From contig SWDT01000281.1 in NCBI GenBank assembly GCA_009193035.1, positions 62,001 through 126,000 of the forward strand: 64,000 bases of DNA, in the 5' to 3' direction. Positions 35,401-46,698 of this stretch are shown here, one piece after another (the stretch's first letter is position 1; each line of letters begins with the position of its first letter). The position numbers and the translations under genes are program-made. Below the pieces are notes generated by a model that was not told the DNA's origin, searched no databases, and worked only from the letters and a program-made list of their open reading frames with translations. The DNA is from Halicephalobus mephisto. Taxonomy: Eukaryota; Nematoda; Chromadorea; Rhabditida; Panagrolaimidae.

Positions 35401-38370
35401 TTTAATTTTATAAAAAATTATAATTTTTAAAAAATTTGAACTAATTGTTTTTAATTTTATAAAAAATTATAATTTTTAAAAAATTTTAACCTATTTTTTT
35501 AATTTTATAAAAAACCCACTCTTGAAACACTAAGTGGAATATGGCCTGAGGCATTGCTGATGGGATCTGTTTCCAGAACTTTCTCAATGACTGACATCAG
35601 TAAAGTTCTCAATTGATCGGATCTGCTCATTATCATGTCGATTTTAGGCCACCAATGAAGCCTAGGCTGAGTGGAAATGATTATCAAAGCTTCAACGAGG
35701 ACCAGCTGGAGGATCGGCTGACTTGAGGTCAAACAAACTCTAAACATATCGTTGTCGAATTTCAGTCTGAATAAACTGACAAAACAATCAACGAGGATTT
35801 TTCTGTCCATTTCTCTCGGTCTTGATCCCGTCAACAAGACTAATTTCACGTGTTCAATCAAGGATTGTACAAATGTGAAAATGAAGAAATCCGACAAAGT
35901 CACAAATGTAGCACATTTACATAGATTAACAGCCGCATGACAAGCATACTGTACTTGACCTGACCAAATAGGTCTAGCACTCGAAACATAACTCTGAACT
36001 ACAGCAACAATAGAATCCAAAAATTGTTTTTTCGCCACAACTATCGGAGGCAGATTCATCGGGATGTTTTCTCCATCTTGAAGATTCGAATCCATTGAAC
36101 ACTAGAAATGTAAAAATTTATAAAATTAACAAATTGAACATACCAATCCAACAGGAGAAATCGCGATCAACATCATCTGGACAGGCCAGCAGACGGCCCT
36201 TCGTCGAAGTTCGTTGGTGTTCATCGCCAGAAAAAGAGCATCACAAACTTCTGAAAATCCGACTATGTTAATAAAATTCATCAAAATCTATTTTTTATAA
36301 AATTATTTGAAATTTATCAATCAAAAATATTATTTTTTTAAATTTTTTTGTTTTAGAATTTTTAAACTTATAAGTTATTACAGCATAGTTTTGAAAGTTA
36401 ATTATTTTTCTTGTAATCCCAATTACTATGACTGTTTTAAATCATATTGTTTGATATTTTGTGAAAAAAACAACAGAACTTAAATTATTTTAGTTAATTT
36501 AATAAAATAAAACAAATCTAAATTGATCTATTTTTTGTAAAAAAATAATCTTAATTATATTGATTAATTTAATAAAATAAAAAACAAGTCTAAATTGATC
36601 CAATTAATTTCTTGTAAAAAATAACCTAAATCATCTTAGTTGATTTTTTACAAAGATATAACTGTATGGGAATCTATAAATCAGTCGACATCAAAATCAA
36701 AGTCCAATTGGAATTCCTTCCAACAATTAGACAGATCAGTTTGCTGGAATGTTGCAAGCAAACTGCGGATTTTACTTTGATTTTGAAATCGAACCTCGGC
36801 ATTGGCCTAAATCATGGATGACAAGGTACCCTTTGGATCTCCTTGCCAAAACTAATCCAACTATGCTTTTCTCAGATCATCTTGTTTTAATTTTCGATTT
36901 TAGTAATTAATAAATCCAAATCATCTACCTGATATCTGGGAATTGGATGTGTGTTGAAGAGAGCTGAACTGCGCCGGATTTCCTTCTATCCACTTCCAAA
37001 GCACCGAGGTGAGCATGTTACAGACCGGCTCCAGATGTTCCTTCCTTACTGGCCACATTTGCTGAGTCTAAAAAAGTAAATAAATATTTTTTAAACATTA
37101 TTTCTCACCAAACTGATGATTTTGATTATATAATCCGAACTGAACATGACATTGGACATGATATTAATGTGAGCCAAGGCCAGATCGTTCTGTTCTTCGT
37201 CACATTCCTCCGCTTTCAAAGCATGGAGAGCTCTTTCGAGTCTGTTCAGCATCAATCCAGAATGAAGGGCTCCAACTCGGGAAACCACGGCGATCGCCTT
37301 GTTCCTGATCGGTCCGGATCTGGTGCAGCTGATCAGAATCCACATTTCCTCCAGAACGTTCTTCATACAGCACTCTCTTTCGACGTTCCTTCCGCTCGTC
37401 GGTTCGGCCTCATTCAAGCACTCCAGAAGCGTCTGAAGCACGATCATCCTCGATTGCGAAAGAGCGACTTCTGACGTCCATCTCTGAAATTTCCAACATT
37501 ACATCGTGGAATCCATAAAGTTCGGGCGAAAAATAAGGAGATATCAGAAATATTTGAGATATCAACAATGATACGTAGAAATAAAAAAACAAAAATAATA
37601 ATAACATGAAAAGTCAAAATAATGCCCCGACGTTTCCGGACTTATTAGTGACCACCTGATTGTAGTTCAGGAGTTTTCGTCCCGGGACCATGTGGAGGAT
37701 ATTAGAACTGTTTAGTATGTTGATAACTATATATAATAATTAAAAAATAACAATAGGTAAGTTGATACTTTATTTATCTACAGTAGACTAATTAATTGAA
37801 ATTCAGGAGTTTTCGTCCCGGGACCATGTGGAAGATATTAGAACTGTTTAGTATGTTGATAACTATATATAATAATTAAAAAATAACAATAGGTAAGTTG
37901 ATACCTTGCTTATCTACAGTAGACTAATTTATTGAAATTCAGGAGTTTTCGTCCCGGGATCGCGTTCTGTAGAGCAAGTGCGCTTGATTAAAAAAGTTCC
38001 AATTGAATAATTGCAATTTAATAACAACTAATTTTAGAATAACTAATTTAAGAATAAACTTACGCTAGAATTGACTCCCTTAAGGACCCGGACCAGGGCT
38101 AGAATGACCAAATGCAGATGATGTTTGGAAACGTTGATGATGCAAGTATGGGAAGTGTTCAGCAGTTGTCTAGTTTCTCTGTCGATCGGTTTTCCCGTGT
38201 TTGTTGGAAGCTAAATTATTTTGGAATTAATTAAATAATAAATTATTTACCTGGTCTTGATATCTTTGTATCAATGACGAAATCCATTCCACCGGTTTTT
38301 GTTTCTGAAATTGTGACGATATCGATGATGAAATAGGCCTTCCGGCTCCTGAAGGTAAACTTGCTTGCAT
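26465..38370 (-). CDS. nf1: Neurofibromin (NF1), Ras GTPase-activating protein
   Basis: Exons in coding order: 38251-38370, 38064-38210, 37109-37483, 36929-37067, 36144-36250, 35520-36101, 33565-35069, 32787-32870, 32249-32696, 31520-32169, 30923-31472, 29004-30878, 28165-28373, 27539-28121, 26465-26533. All phases agree and give about 2480 residues (human about 2800). NF1 switches off Ras. The start (MQASLPSGAGR, then KPVEWISSLIQRY) matches the N-terminal PVEWV signature and follows TTTTTGCAG directly. The GAP domain sits near 1160-1400 with the arginine finger in LFRGSSLAAK (R near 1209) and FLRFFNPAIVSPY near 1319. A diverged Sec14/PH region follows (about 1500-1700), then HEAT-like helices and the conserved NFNFALVGYLLKG and GLWRYAGAF near the end. 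The last exon (22 residues) is the least certain and the C-terminus lacks the basic tail of vertebrate NF1. Confidence 0.95.
37665..37960. repeat. 136-bp tandem repeat in neurofibromin intron 2
   Basis: CAGGAGTTTTCGTCCCGGG recurs at 37668, 37804 and 37940, exactly 136 bp apart; the first two units are nearly identical, the third is truncated after about 20 nt. Confidence 0.9.
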
Positions 38371-38429
38371 CTGCAAAAATAAAAACATTATAAAAATTAA
38401 AAATATGTTCTTCTATAAAGTTATTTCAA

Positions 38430-39190
38430 CACGAATTCCGAAAATTAGGCAAAAAAGTCGATTTCCATAAAATTGTCAGTTTTTCCTTTTTTAAAAACTC
38501 CTCATTTTTCGCGCGGGAATTTCGAAATTACAAAAATCATTATTACAGAAATTAAAAACCCATTTTTTAAATAAAATTAGTTTAATTATAATTTCGAAAA
38601 TTAGGCAAAAAAGTCGATTTCGATAAAATTGCCAGTTTTTCCTTTTTTTAAACTCCTCATTTTTCGCGCGGGAATTTCGAAATTACAAAAATCATTATTA
38701 CAGAAATTAAAAACCCATTTTTAAAATAAAATTAGCCTAATTATAATTTCGAAAATTAGCCAAAAAAGTCGATTTCGATAGAATTGTCAGTTTTTTTTTA
38801 AAAACTCCTTATTCTTCGCGCGGGAATTTGGAAATTACAAAAATCATTATTACAGAAATTAAAAACCTATTTTTTAAATAAAATTAGTTTAATTATAATT
38901 TTGAAAATTAGCCAAAAAAGTCGATTTCGATAGAATTGTCAGTTTTTCCTTTTTTAAAAATTCCCTATTCTTCGCGCGGGAATTTCGAAATTACAAAAAT
39001 CATATTATTTTACAAATAAATATTTTTACGAAATTATCTTGATACGAATTCCTAGAATGTTTCAGAAAATTCTAAAATTGAAATTGAAAAAATAAAAAGA
39101 GCCAGTTAGTGTAGTGCAAATTGCCAGAATTACCGTTTTTTCCATTTTTATAAAGTTTTCTCTCTTTTGCGCGGGAATTTAAAAATAGAA
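38430..39190 (+). repeat. Tandem array of the GCGCGGGAATT repeat, about 155 bp per unit
   Basis: GCGCGGGAATTT appears at about 38511, 38666, 38818 and 38974, giving unit lengths of 155, 152 and 156 bp, and a more diverged copy at about 39167. Each unit carries AAAAAAGTCGATTTC, TTGTCAGTTTTTCC and ATTACAAAAATCATTATTAC. These are the same blocks as in the dispersed single copies elsewhere, here amplified in tandem upstream of the neurofibromin start. Confidence 0.85.
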
Positions 39191-39959
39191 AAATTGTATT
39201 CTTACAAAAATTAATAATAAACGTTTTCAAAAAATCGATTAAATCAGAGTTTCTAGAATTTAAGCAAAAAGTTAATTTTGATAAAATTGCCAATTTTGCC
39301 ATTTTTATAAAAATTTTCACTTTTATGCAAAAAATAAAAAAATTTCATTATTATAAAAATTGAAAATTATTCATTTAGAAAATTGTTTCGATAACAATTT
39401 TCAGAATTTATGGGGAATTTTAAATTTTAGGTAAACAAGAAAAAATTAATTTCGGTACAGTGTCATTTTTATAAAAATTTTCACTTTTAAGAAAAAATTA
39501 AAAAATTAGAAAAATTAAAAAATTCGAAAAATTAAAATTTTTTTATTATATTTTTTGTTTCTAAAAAAAGAAATCCCGTGTTTGGAAAAATTCGAATTTC
39601 TTTTTAAAAAAATAAATATCAATAAAGTTAAATTAAAAAAACAAAAAAGCTTCAGAAGAACCTTAACGATTTTCAAACATGTTCAAGAAATAATATATCC
39701 TGTCATTGAAACAGAAACGCGAATTACTCCACAAAAATACTGAAAATGTCCGTCGGTTGTTTTAAGCTTAGCTTAGTTTCTTCCTCTGTCCCTGTGGCAA
39801 AGTGAGTTTGTCGTTTTTTTCCTCAGGCAAAAGAGCCTTCGTCCTGCCGAATATGGCCAGGCGCTTCGACGACAAGCTCCTCCGTGAAGACACACAAGTA
39901 TTTCCTCGTTTCCAAGCTCGGCATATAAAAAATGAAAACCTACTTCAATTCGAGTAAAA

Positions 39960-40119
39960 ACACAAATTTTTTTAAATAAAAATTTAAAAAAAAAAATAAA
40001 AAATACAAAAAAACATAAATTTTTTTAAATAAAAAATCCAAAAAAAAGTAAAAAATACAAAAAAACATAAATTTTTTTAAATAAAAAATTCAAAAAAAAA
40101 TAAAAATTAAAAAAAACAC

Positions 40120-40157
<38 letters not shown>

Positions 40158-40300
40158 TGCAAAAAAACACAAATTTTTTAAATAAAAAATTCAAAAAAAA
40201 ATAAAAAATTTAAAAAAACACAAATTTTTTATATAAAAATTTTAAAAAAAAATAAAAAATTAAAAAAAAACACAAATTTTTTTAAATAAAAATTTTGAAA
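39960..40300. repeat. About 60-bp A-rich tandem repeat
   Basis: Units of AAACACAAATTTTTT, AAATAAAAAATTCAAAAAAA and ATAAAAAATT recur about six times. Low-complexity only. Confidence 0.75.
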
Positions 40301-41348
40301 TTTTAAAGATATAAAATCTTTTAGAATCTCAGTTGAGGATTCTGAAGCTTTTGGAATATTTCGAAATTCGGTGGGATTTTTGGATTATTTGAAATTGGAA
40401 ATTCTGGAATTTTAGAAAAAATTTCGAAATAAAATTTATTTTTTATTTTTATAATATCGGACTAGAATTCTGTGAAAATTTTCAGAATTTAATAGTTTTA
40501 AAATTTTTGGATCATTTTAAAAATTTTTCAGAATTTAGTAAAGTTTTAAAATTTTTAAAAACTTTATAAAAAATTTTGAAAATTTTTAAAAACTTTCAAA
40601 ATCTAAAAGTAGTATCTGAAATTTTGGAAAAATTTAAATTTCGAAATTTTCAAAATTCTTTTATAATTTTTTTGAGAATTTTATTTTTTTAATTCTAAAT
40701 ATTTTTAATTTTTTTTAATTTTAGAAATTTGTATTTTTTAAATTCCTTAATGATTTTTTGGAAATAATTTATTGTTGAAATTAAATTTTTTAATTTTCTT
40801 AATTTTTTTATTTTTAATTTTTTTGAACTTTAGAAGTAATTTATTGTTGAAATTAAATTTTTTACTTTTAAAATTTTTTTATTTACAATTTTTTTGAATT
40901 TTAGAAATAATTTATTGTTGAAATTAAATTTATAATTTCGAGATATTTGGAAGCAATTTTTCTTTCATCAAAGTTCCCAGTGGGTAATAAATCCTGAAAA
41001 TCATTTGCCTGTTGAAGAACCGTTCATTTACAATTTCCACCATCTGGTTTGGGATATCTGGATGAGCCAAAAAAATCCCATGCTTACAAATGATTACGAC
41101 GTCCGACAGCTTGAAATCGGTTATAAAAGTGTCCGTGATTGATGCCGAAAGCCGATGGTTCTCGAAAAATACTTGGTTTGTCGTCAATCATTTGCCTCCG
41201 GGCCCACATTTGTTTCTTCGAATCGCTTCATCATACGGTACTGGACAGCGGACTGGTGCCTCCTCCTATACGGTACCAGATGTGACTTTGGATTTTCATC
41301 AATCCCAAGTGATGTTCATATTGCTGAATAATTTTATTTTTTTTGAAA

Positions 41349-44146
41349 ATGTCTTCTAATCGTAGTCGATTTTCGATTGAGTACTTGATTTCGAAATCGG
41401 ATAAAATTGATAAAAGAAAAAACGAAAATACCGAAGAAATCCAGATGGGCATTCCCGGGAAAGTCAAGCCCCAAGATGCCCATCTTCATCCGGCCCTGAG
41501 GAACGTCGCCGTGAAACTCGAAGGGATCTCCCTCTGGAGGAGATTCCACGGACTCGGGACCGAGATGATCGTCACAAAAAGTGGAAGGTACTGTAGTTCG
41601 ATTTATGGATTACTGAAAATTAGAATTTCATAAATTTTCGAAAATTTCGAAAAATTCTGAAATTTCTCGAATTTTCGGGATTCTACAAGGACTTTTGGAA
41701 CTTTTTAGAATTTCTTAGAATTTAATAAATTTTAGAATTTTCGGAAATTTTAAACTTTCTAGAATTTTGAAATTTTTTCTGAAATTTTCTGGAATTTTTC
41801 AGAATTTAATAAATGATTATCAGCATTTTTTGAATCTCATAGGAACTTCTGGAGGTCTCTAGAATCAAAAACAAATTTCCGAAGCTTTTTAGAATTTTAT
41901 AAAATCTTTCAGAATTTAGTAAAAGTTTTCTGAAATATTTTAGAATTCAATAAAGGTCTTCTAGAATCTTCTGGAATTTCATAAGTTTTCTAAAATCTCC
42001 TAGAATTTACTGTCTTCTCGAATCCAGTGGAAAATTTCGAAATTTTATTCAGAATTCCAGAACCTCCTTGAATTTCATCGAAGCCTTCTGGAACTTTCTA
42101 AAATTAAGTAAAAGATTTCTGGAATATTTTAGAATTTCATAAATTTTTAAAAATCTTTTGGAATTTTATAAATTTTTCAAAATTTTTTAGAATTTCATAA
42201 ATTTTTTAAAATCTTTTGGAATTTTCTAAATTTTAGTTTTCTAAAAACTTTGAAATTTTTTTAAACAATTTTTATTTTTAATATTATTTTTTAGGAGAAT
42301 GTTCCCGACTCTTCAAGTGACTGCCACAGGCCTCGATCCATCGGCCACTTATTCCTTTATGGTGGATTTTTCTTGTTTGGACAAAAAAAGATACAGATAT
42401 TCCTTCCATCAATCAAAATGGATCGTTGCTGGACCGGGAGATGCGGAACTTCCTTGTAGAGTCCACGTCCACAACGACTCCCCTGCCTTAGGCTCTCATT
42501 GGACCAGACAAGTCATCGCTTTCGACAAAATCAAACTCACCAACAATCAACTCGACGAAAACGGTCATGTAAGATTTTTCAATAAATTAACAAAAAAAAT
42601 TTAAAAATATAAATTTATTTTTCAACTATTTCAATTCCCAAAAAAACTTATTTTTCAACTATTTCAATTCCCAAAAAAAAACTTATTTTTCAACTATTAT
42701 AATTTCCAAAAAAATTTTAAACATTTAAAAAACTAAAATATTCTAGAAAAATTTTTAAAATATTAAAAAAAGAAAAAATGTCAAAAAATGATCAAGAAGA
42801 AAACATGGCCGAAAAAAAGAAAAGTGTTCCCTGGAAAATCATGACCAGTTTGCTTTCTACTTTAAAAAGGTAAATTTGGCCAGAAATGGATATTGAAACC
42901 ATTTTTGATTCTCCAACTGTATGACGTTTTTTCCTCTTATTTCGTAATTTTTTTCTATTTTCTTTCATTTTTTTATTTTTTTATTTTTTTACTTTTTTAA
43001 TTTTCTTTCATTTTTTTATTTTGAATTTTTTCTATTTTCTTTTATTTTGAATTTTTTTAATTTTCTTTAATTTTGCTTTTTTTTTTATTTTTTAATTTTT
43101 TTAATTTTCTTTTATTTTTTTATTTTTTTGGTAGTTAAATTATTTAATATCTCAGTTAAGTAAGAAAAAAATTAATTTATAAAGAATTTCGAAACCAGCG
43201 CGAGTCGAAGAAGAGCAATTATCATAGAGTCCGATTTTTTACCTAGACCATGTTTTCCACTATCATGGTTTATTTATTTTGTATTTTAAAAAAGGCAAAA
43301 ATGACCAAAAATTAAACATCAAAATTTTGATAAACATGTCGAAAGGACCATTCATTCGTTTTTTACGCTTTAATTAAATAATTAATTTTTTCGTTATTTT
43401 GGTTTATTTATTTTTAAATTTAAAATCATAAACAAGACCAAAAATAAGACGTAAAACTATTTTTGATAAATATATTCAAAAATTATTCATTTTTAATTTT
43501 TTTAAAACATTCAATTTCAAACTTAAAAATCAAATTTGGTAATTTTTTTAATTTAAAAATTATAATTTTATAAATAAAATTTTTAAAAATTAAAAAATAT
43601 TTTTTTACAAAAATTTAAAAATTATAATTTTATAAATAAAATTTTTAAAAATTAAAAAATATTTTTTTGCAGAAATTAAGAAAAAGTTTATTTCTAAAAT
43701 TATAATTTTTAATTAAATTAATTTTGAAATAAATGTTTTTGTAAAAAGTTTAAAAATCATAATTTTTAAAAGTTAGAAATTTATAAAAATAAAAATTTTA
43801 GATCATTGTGAATTCGATGCACAAATACCAGCCTAACGTCCATGTCATCGTCCATGATCCCAAATACGAAAAAAATTACCAATGTAAATTTACGTGCAGT
43901 TTTCCAGAAACATCTTTCATGGCGGTGACGGCATATCAGAATCATCGAGTAAATCTATTTTATTTTTTTAATTTAAAAAATAAATATTTACAGATAACGG
44001 AATTGAAAATTGAAAGTAATCCTTTCGCGAAGGGATTTCGGGAATGCGAGATTGAAGATATCCAAGCAATGGCCGTCAATCCTTGTTTCAATACTTTCTT
44101 CGGCAATCTTTTTCCGTTTCTCAAAAATGGTATTCACAGAAATTAA
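41349..44146 (+). CDS. T-box transcription factor with N-terminal eh1-like motif
   Basis: Exons 41349-41587, 42295-42568, 43802-43948 and 43994-44146 join in phase to 270 residues. The T-box fills about residues 55-245: [98 protein letters not shown]. Exon junctions after GR(R) and after NGH match common T-box gene structure. A motif RFSIEYLI at residues 7-14 fits the engrailed-homology-1 consensus that recruits Groucho (UNC-37), so repression is likely. Only about 25 residues follow the T-box, unusually short, so a further 3' exon is possible (GT at the end of AAAAATGGT). I cannot place it in a named T-box subfamily; the nematode family diverges fast. Confidence 0.93.
41640..42240. repeat. 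TTCTAGAA-type degenerate satellite in T-box intron 1
   Basis: Dense blocks such as TTCTGGAATATTTTAGAATT, CTTCTAGAATCTTCTGGAAT and AGGAACTTCTGGAGGTCTCT. Many TTCnnGAA pairs, as in 60000-61160. Confidence 0.6.
42778..42869 (+). other. Exon-like open stretch inside T-box intron 2
   Basis: ATG at 42778 opens a frame of 30 codons plus two bases ending at a good donor (AAAAG|gtaaat at 42870). The peptide starts [19 protein letters not shown] and is highly charged. It is less AT-rich than the surrounding intron. It ends in phase 2, but T-box exon 3 starts in phase 0, so it does not join that gene. It could be the first exon of a nested gene or chance. Confidence 0.25.
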
Positions 44147-44229
44147 AAATTCAATGGTAACGGACGAAAAAAAAAAATAAAATTATTATAAAAACTAAAA
44201 ATAAGACTTTTACAAAATTACTTCGATAC

Positions 44230-44600
44230 GAATTTTTAGGATTTCATAGAGAATCATAGAATTTAAAAAAAAATAAAATTTAAAAAAAAATAAAATTATT
44301 AAAAAAATTAATTTTTGTAAAATTGCTAGATTTTCCACTTTTCACTTTTATTCCCTTTATTTAAAAATTTAAAAAGCACAAAAAATTAAAATTCTTAAAC
44401 ATTTTTAGAATTATTTTTTTTTAAAAAGTTGTAAAATTTAGGTAAAGGAAGAAGAGTGAGAGCGCGCGAGAGTGAGGACAAAGCGACTTGATTTTGACAG
44501 ATAGTTGCCAGATTTGCCACTTTTCCTGTTTTCATATACCTCGCGTCTTTTGCGCGGGAATTCAAAAGTTTAAAAACTAACATATCTGTTTTTAGTTATT
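44230..44600 (+). repeat. GCGCGGGAATT dispersed repeat, full single copy
   Basis: Shows the blocks in order: TTCGATACGAATTTTTAG (44222-44239), GTAAAATTTAGGTAAAGGAAG, purine-rich GAGTGAGAGCGCGCGAGAG (44455-44475), GATAGTTGCCAGATTTGCC (44500-44518), CTTTTCCTG and TTTTGCGCGGGAATTC (about 44548-44563). It lies between the T-box stop and the convergent membrane-protein stop. Confidence 0.7.
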
Positions 44601-44607
44601 ATAGTTA

Positions 44608-45385
44608 TTAAACCAGTACTTCTGTTCGAATATTTCGGTCTCTGCCAGGCATGTTTTCGTTTCTGGGGAGTCCTTCAGAATCCGTCGTCCGCGAGTCACT
44701 ATCCAAATTACTTCTGGCGTTTTCTTCCTTAGAAACTTTGTCTTCAAGAATCTCCTCAGGTGTGCTTCGTGACGTTGCCAGAGGCACTGGAGGAGGCGGA
44801 TGAGCGGAACAAACAGGATAAAAGTAAATTTTTTCGATTTTCGGTGTTTTTTGAAAAAAAATTCCATCTTCTAGGTATACGGTAGAATTTACAGTATTAA
44901 CTGCTGGTGAAATTTTCATTGATTCTTTTTTTTGAAAATATTTCTTTAAAAAAAAATAAATCCCCCAGGCACAGGTAACTATCAAGATGATTACTGTAAT
45001 AAAAAAAATAATAATTACTGTAAAAAATACAGTAAGATAATTTGTTTCATTTTCTAACCATGTAAAAAAATTAATAAAATTCATTTTTTTATTTTCTAAT
45101 TTATCAAATTTAAATCCTAGATCATTGATAGCATTCTGGAAATTTTTTATTTAAAAAAAATCATAAAATAAAAATTACCGTAATCCTGGGAAGATCTCGT
45201 TCCAAAATTTGGGCTGTTTTTTTAAAATATTCAAAGTTCTCCGGATTCCATTTTTGTGAATAAATCCCGACAAAAAACAAAATTAACAAAAACAACTTCA
45301 TTTTCAAGTCCGGTCTTCGAAAATGACCAGTTCCCAAGGAACTATAGCGTCTGTTTTTCGATGGAAAACATGATTCAACACGCAT
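44608..45385 (-). CDS. Single-pass membrane protein with acidic/Pro-rich tail, unknown family
   Basis: Exons 45179-45385 and 44608-45135 join in phase 0 to 244 residues. From the first ATG (45385) there are 28 polar residues before a hydrophobic run starting MKLFLLILFFVGIYSQ. An internal ATG at 45301 would make that run a normal signal peptide and give 216 residues, which I find as likely. A short extracellular part (KWNPENFEYFKKTAQILE) leads to a strong membrane segment (LTVFFTVIIIFFITVIILIV, about 103-128). The cytoplasmic tail of about 110 residues has SAHPPPPVPLA and many acidic and serine residues. I recognise no family. The 45385 ATG follows TGTTTTTAG directly and lies 90 nt after the stop of the upstream gene, so it is probably the downstream cistron of an operon, with the leader spliced at that AG. 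Confidence 0.75.
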
Positions 45386-45475
45386 CTAAAAACAAATTGT
45401 AAAAAGCAATGTTTTAGACTTTATAAGAGTAGTAAAAATTGTATTCTACATGTGTGAAATAGCACCCAGAATAAG

Positions 45476-46516
45476 TTACACTTCAGAACCTGCGCTGGTA
45501 GTCACGATCAGATCAGAGCTTTCAGAAGAATTACGAGCAGAGACACCTTTCTCGTCGACGGAGTTAGGCATATCTTGGCACAGTTGAGGAACATTGGATG
45601 GATAAGTGGGGAGATTGAGCAAAGTACGTAATGTAGCATTCTCCTTCACTAAGTGAGCAATTATCTGAAAAATAATTGGGTTTTTAAGAAAAAATAAAAA
45701 GCAAATTAAGGTTTTTAAAAAGCAAATTTTTAAAAATGTATTAAAGTTAAATAAAATAAGGTTTAAAAATAAAAAATAATATTTAGAAAATTAAAATTTC
45801 AATAAAAAGGTTTTTAAAAAAATTTGGCAAGTTTAAATAAGATTTAAAAATAAAAAATAATATTTAGAAAATTAAAATTTCAATAAAAAAGTTTTTAAAA
45901 AAATTTGGCAAGTTTAAATAAGATTTAAAAATAAAATTACCTCTTTGTATCGACAAGCATCATCGCTGGCTTTTTCGATAACCTCCCTTGTTAAATTGGC
46001 TATTTTTATTATTTTGGAATCGTCCTGTATCGTAGGCTGTAAATCGGGCAAGTGAAGATGGATAAAAAATAAAAACTTACGGTAGATCTCATTTTGTCGA
46101 GAAGGTTCAGCATTTCGTCACTCCGTCTGCAGTCTTCTGCGAAATTCCGATGATGAGCCATAATAACATTGAAAACCTGCAACATTTCGTTGATGGAATG
46201 TTCGAGTAACCTTTTTTCTTCCTTTAAAGCCTGGACTTGCCGACTTTCCTGCTGTAATCCGGCGACTAGTTTGGCACGATTACCAGGAGCCTGACAGGCA
46301 TCCACGGCGTTGACTGCTTGATTGTACTGAAAATAAATATGAAAATCGATATATAAAATTTTAAAACTAAACCTCTTTCATTACGACGAGCTTCTCAGTA
46401 ATAGAATTGTTCTTTAATAAAAGCCTATCTGCGAAATCGTTGTGATTTCCCAGATCTATGGCGAGCTCGTGCATCCCCTTTATGAGCTCAGACATCATGG
46501 ATTCGCCCCGACTCAT
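45476..46516 (-). CDS. SIKE/FGFR1OP2-type coiled-coil protein (STRIPAK-associated)
   Basis: Exons 46373-46516, 46081-46326, 45941-46036 and 45476-45664 join in phase to 224 residues. In animals the SIKE/FGFR1OP2 family are coiled-coil proteins bound to SLMAP in the STRIPAK phosphatase-kinase complex that counters Hippo signalling. The match rests on an ordered set of features: N-terminal helix ELIKGMHELAIDLGNHNDFA, then NRAKLVAGLQQESRQVQALK (compare the GIQQENRQIREL signature), EEKRLLEHSINEML, and near the end HLVKENATLRTLLNL (compare QENKGLREIL). Nearly all of it is predicted coiled coil up to about residue 180, followed by a Ser-rich tail. It is the first cistron of a likely two-gene operon with the membrane protein at 44608-45385, and it diverges from the DENN gene across 182 nt. 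Confidence 0.8.
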
Positions 46517-46698
46517 GATGACAGCAACCGGAGCACCTTCAGAATCACCAAGAGACAGCAGTCAGTCGCGGCTTTTCGCGTCGAGACCCAGTTCGGGAAT
46601 TTGCAGCTTATTTTTCGTTATTCATTATCCGGCTCGCGTGTATTCCGCTCTAAATGCATTAATTTTTTTATTTTTTATTATTTAACCCAGTTCCAAAG
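46517..46698. promoter_or_regulatory. 182-bp divergent promoter region
   Basis: This short gap separates the start codons of the SIKE-type gene (-) and the DENN gene (+), so both promoters must lie here or overlap the first exons. It contains TCGCGGCTTTTCGCGTCGAG and GGCTCGCGTG (GC-rich, CpG-containing) and ends in TTATTTAACCCAG, a plausible trans-splice acceptor 8 nt before the DENN ATG. No TATA box is evident. Confidence 0.5.

Larger units (their letters stand above)
38371..41348. other. Intergenic region between neurofibromin and T-box gene (divergent starts)
   Basis: Contents in order: tandem GCGCGGGAATT repeats (38430-39190), AT-rich sequence, a mixed-composition island (39740-39960), an A-rich tandem repeat (39960-40300), degenerate TTCTAGAA-like sequence (40300-40680), a three-copy repeat around AATAATTTATTGTTGAAATT (40760-40930) and a second GC-richer island (40940-41320). 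The islands may hold promoter or 5'UTR sequence for either flanking gene; I see no convincing coding exon. In the second island an 85-codon minus-strand frame (41187-40930) has a fairly protein-like run (SDVVIICKHGIFLAHPDIP) but no family I know. Confidence 0.45.

Noticed and set aside
40930..41187. 85-codon minus-strand frame upstream of the T-box gene
   Set aside because: Looks partly protein-like but is closed by a stop just upstream with no acceptor to extend it; kept only as a note in the intergenic entry.
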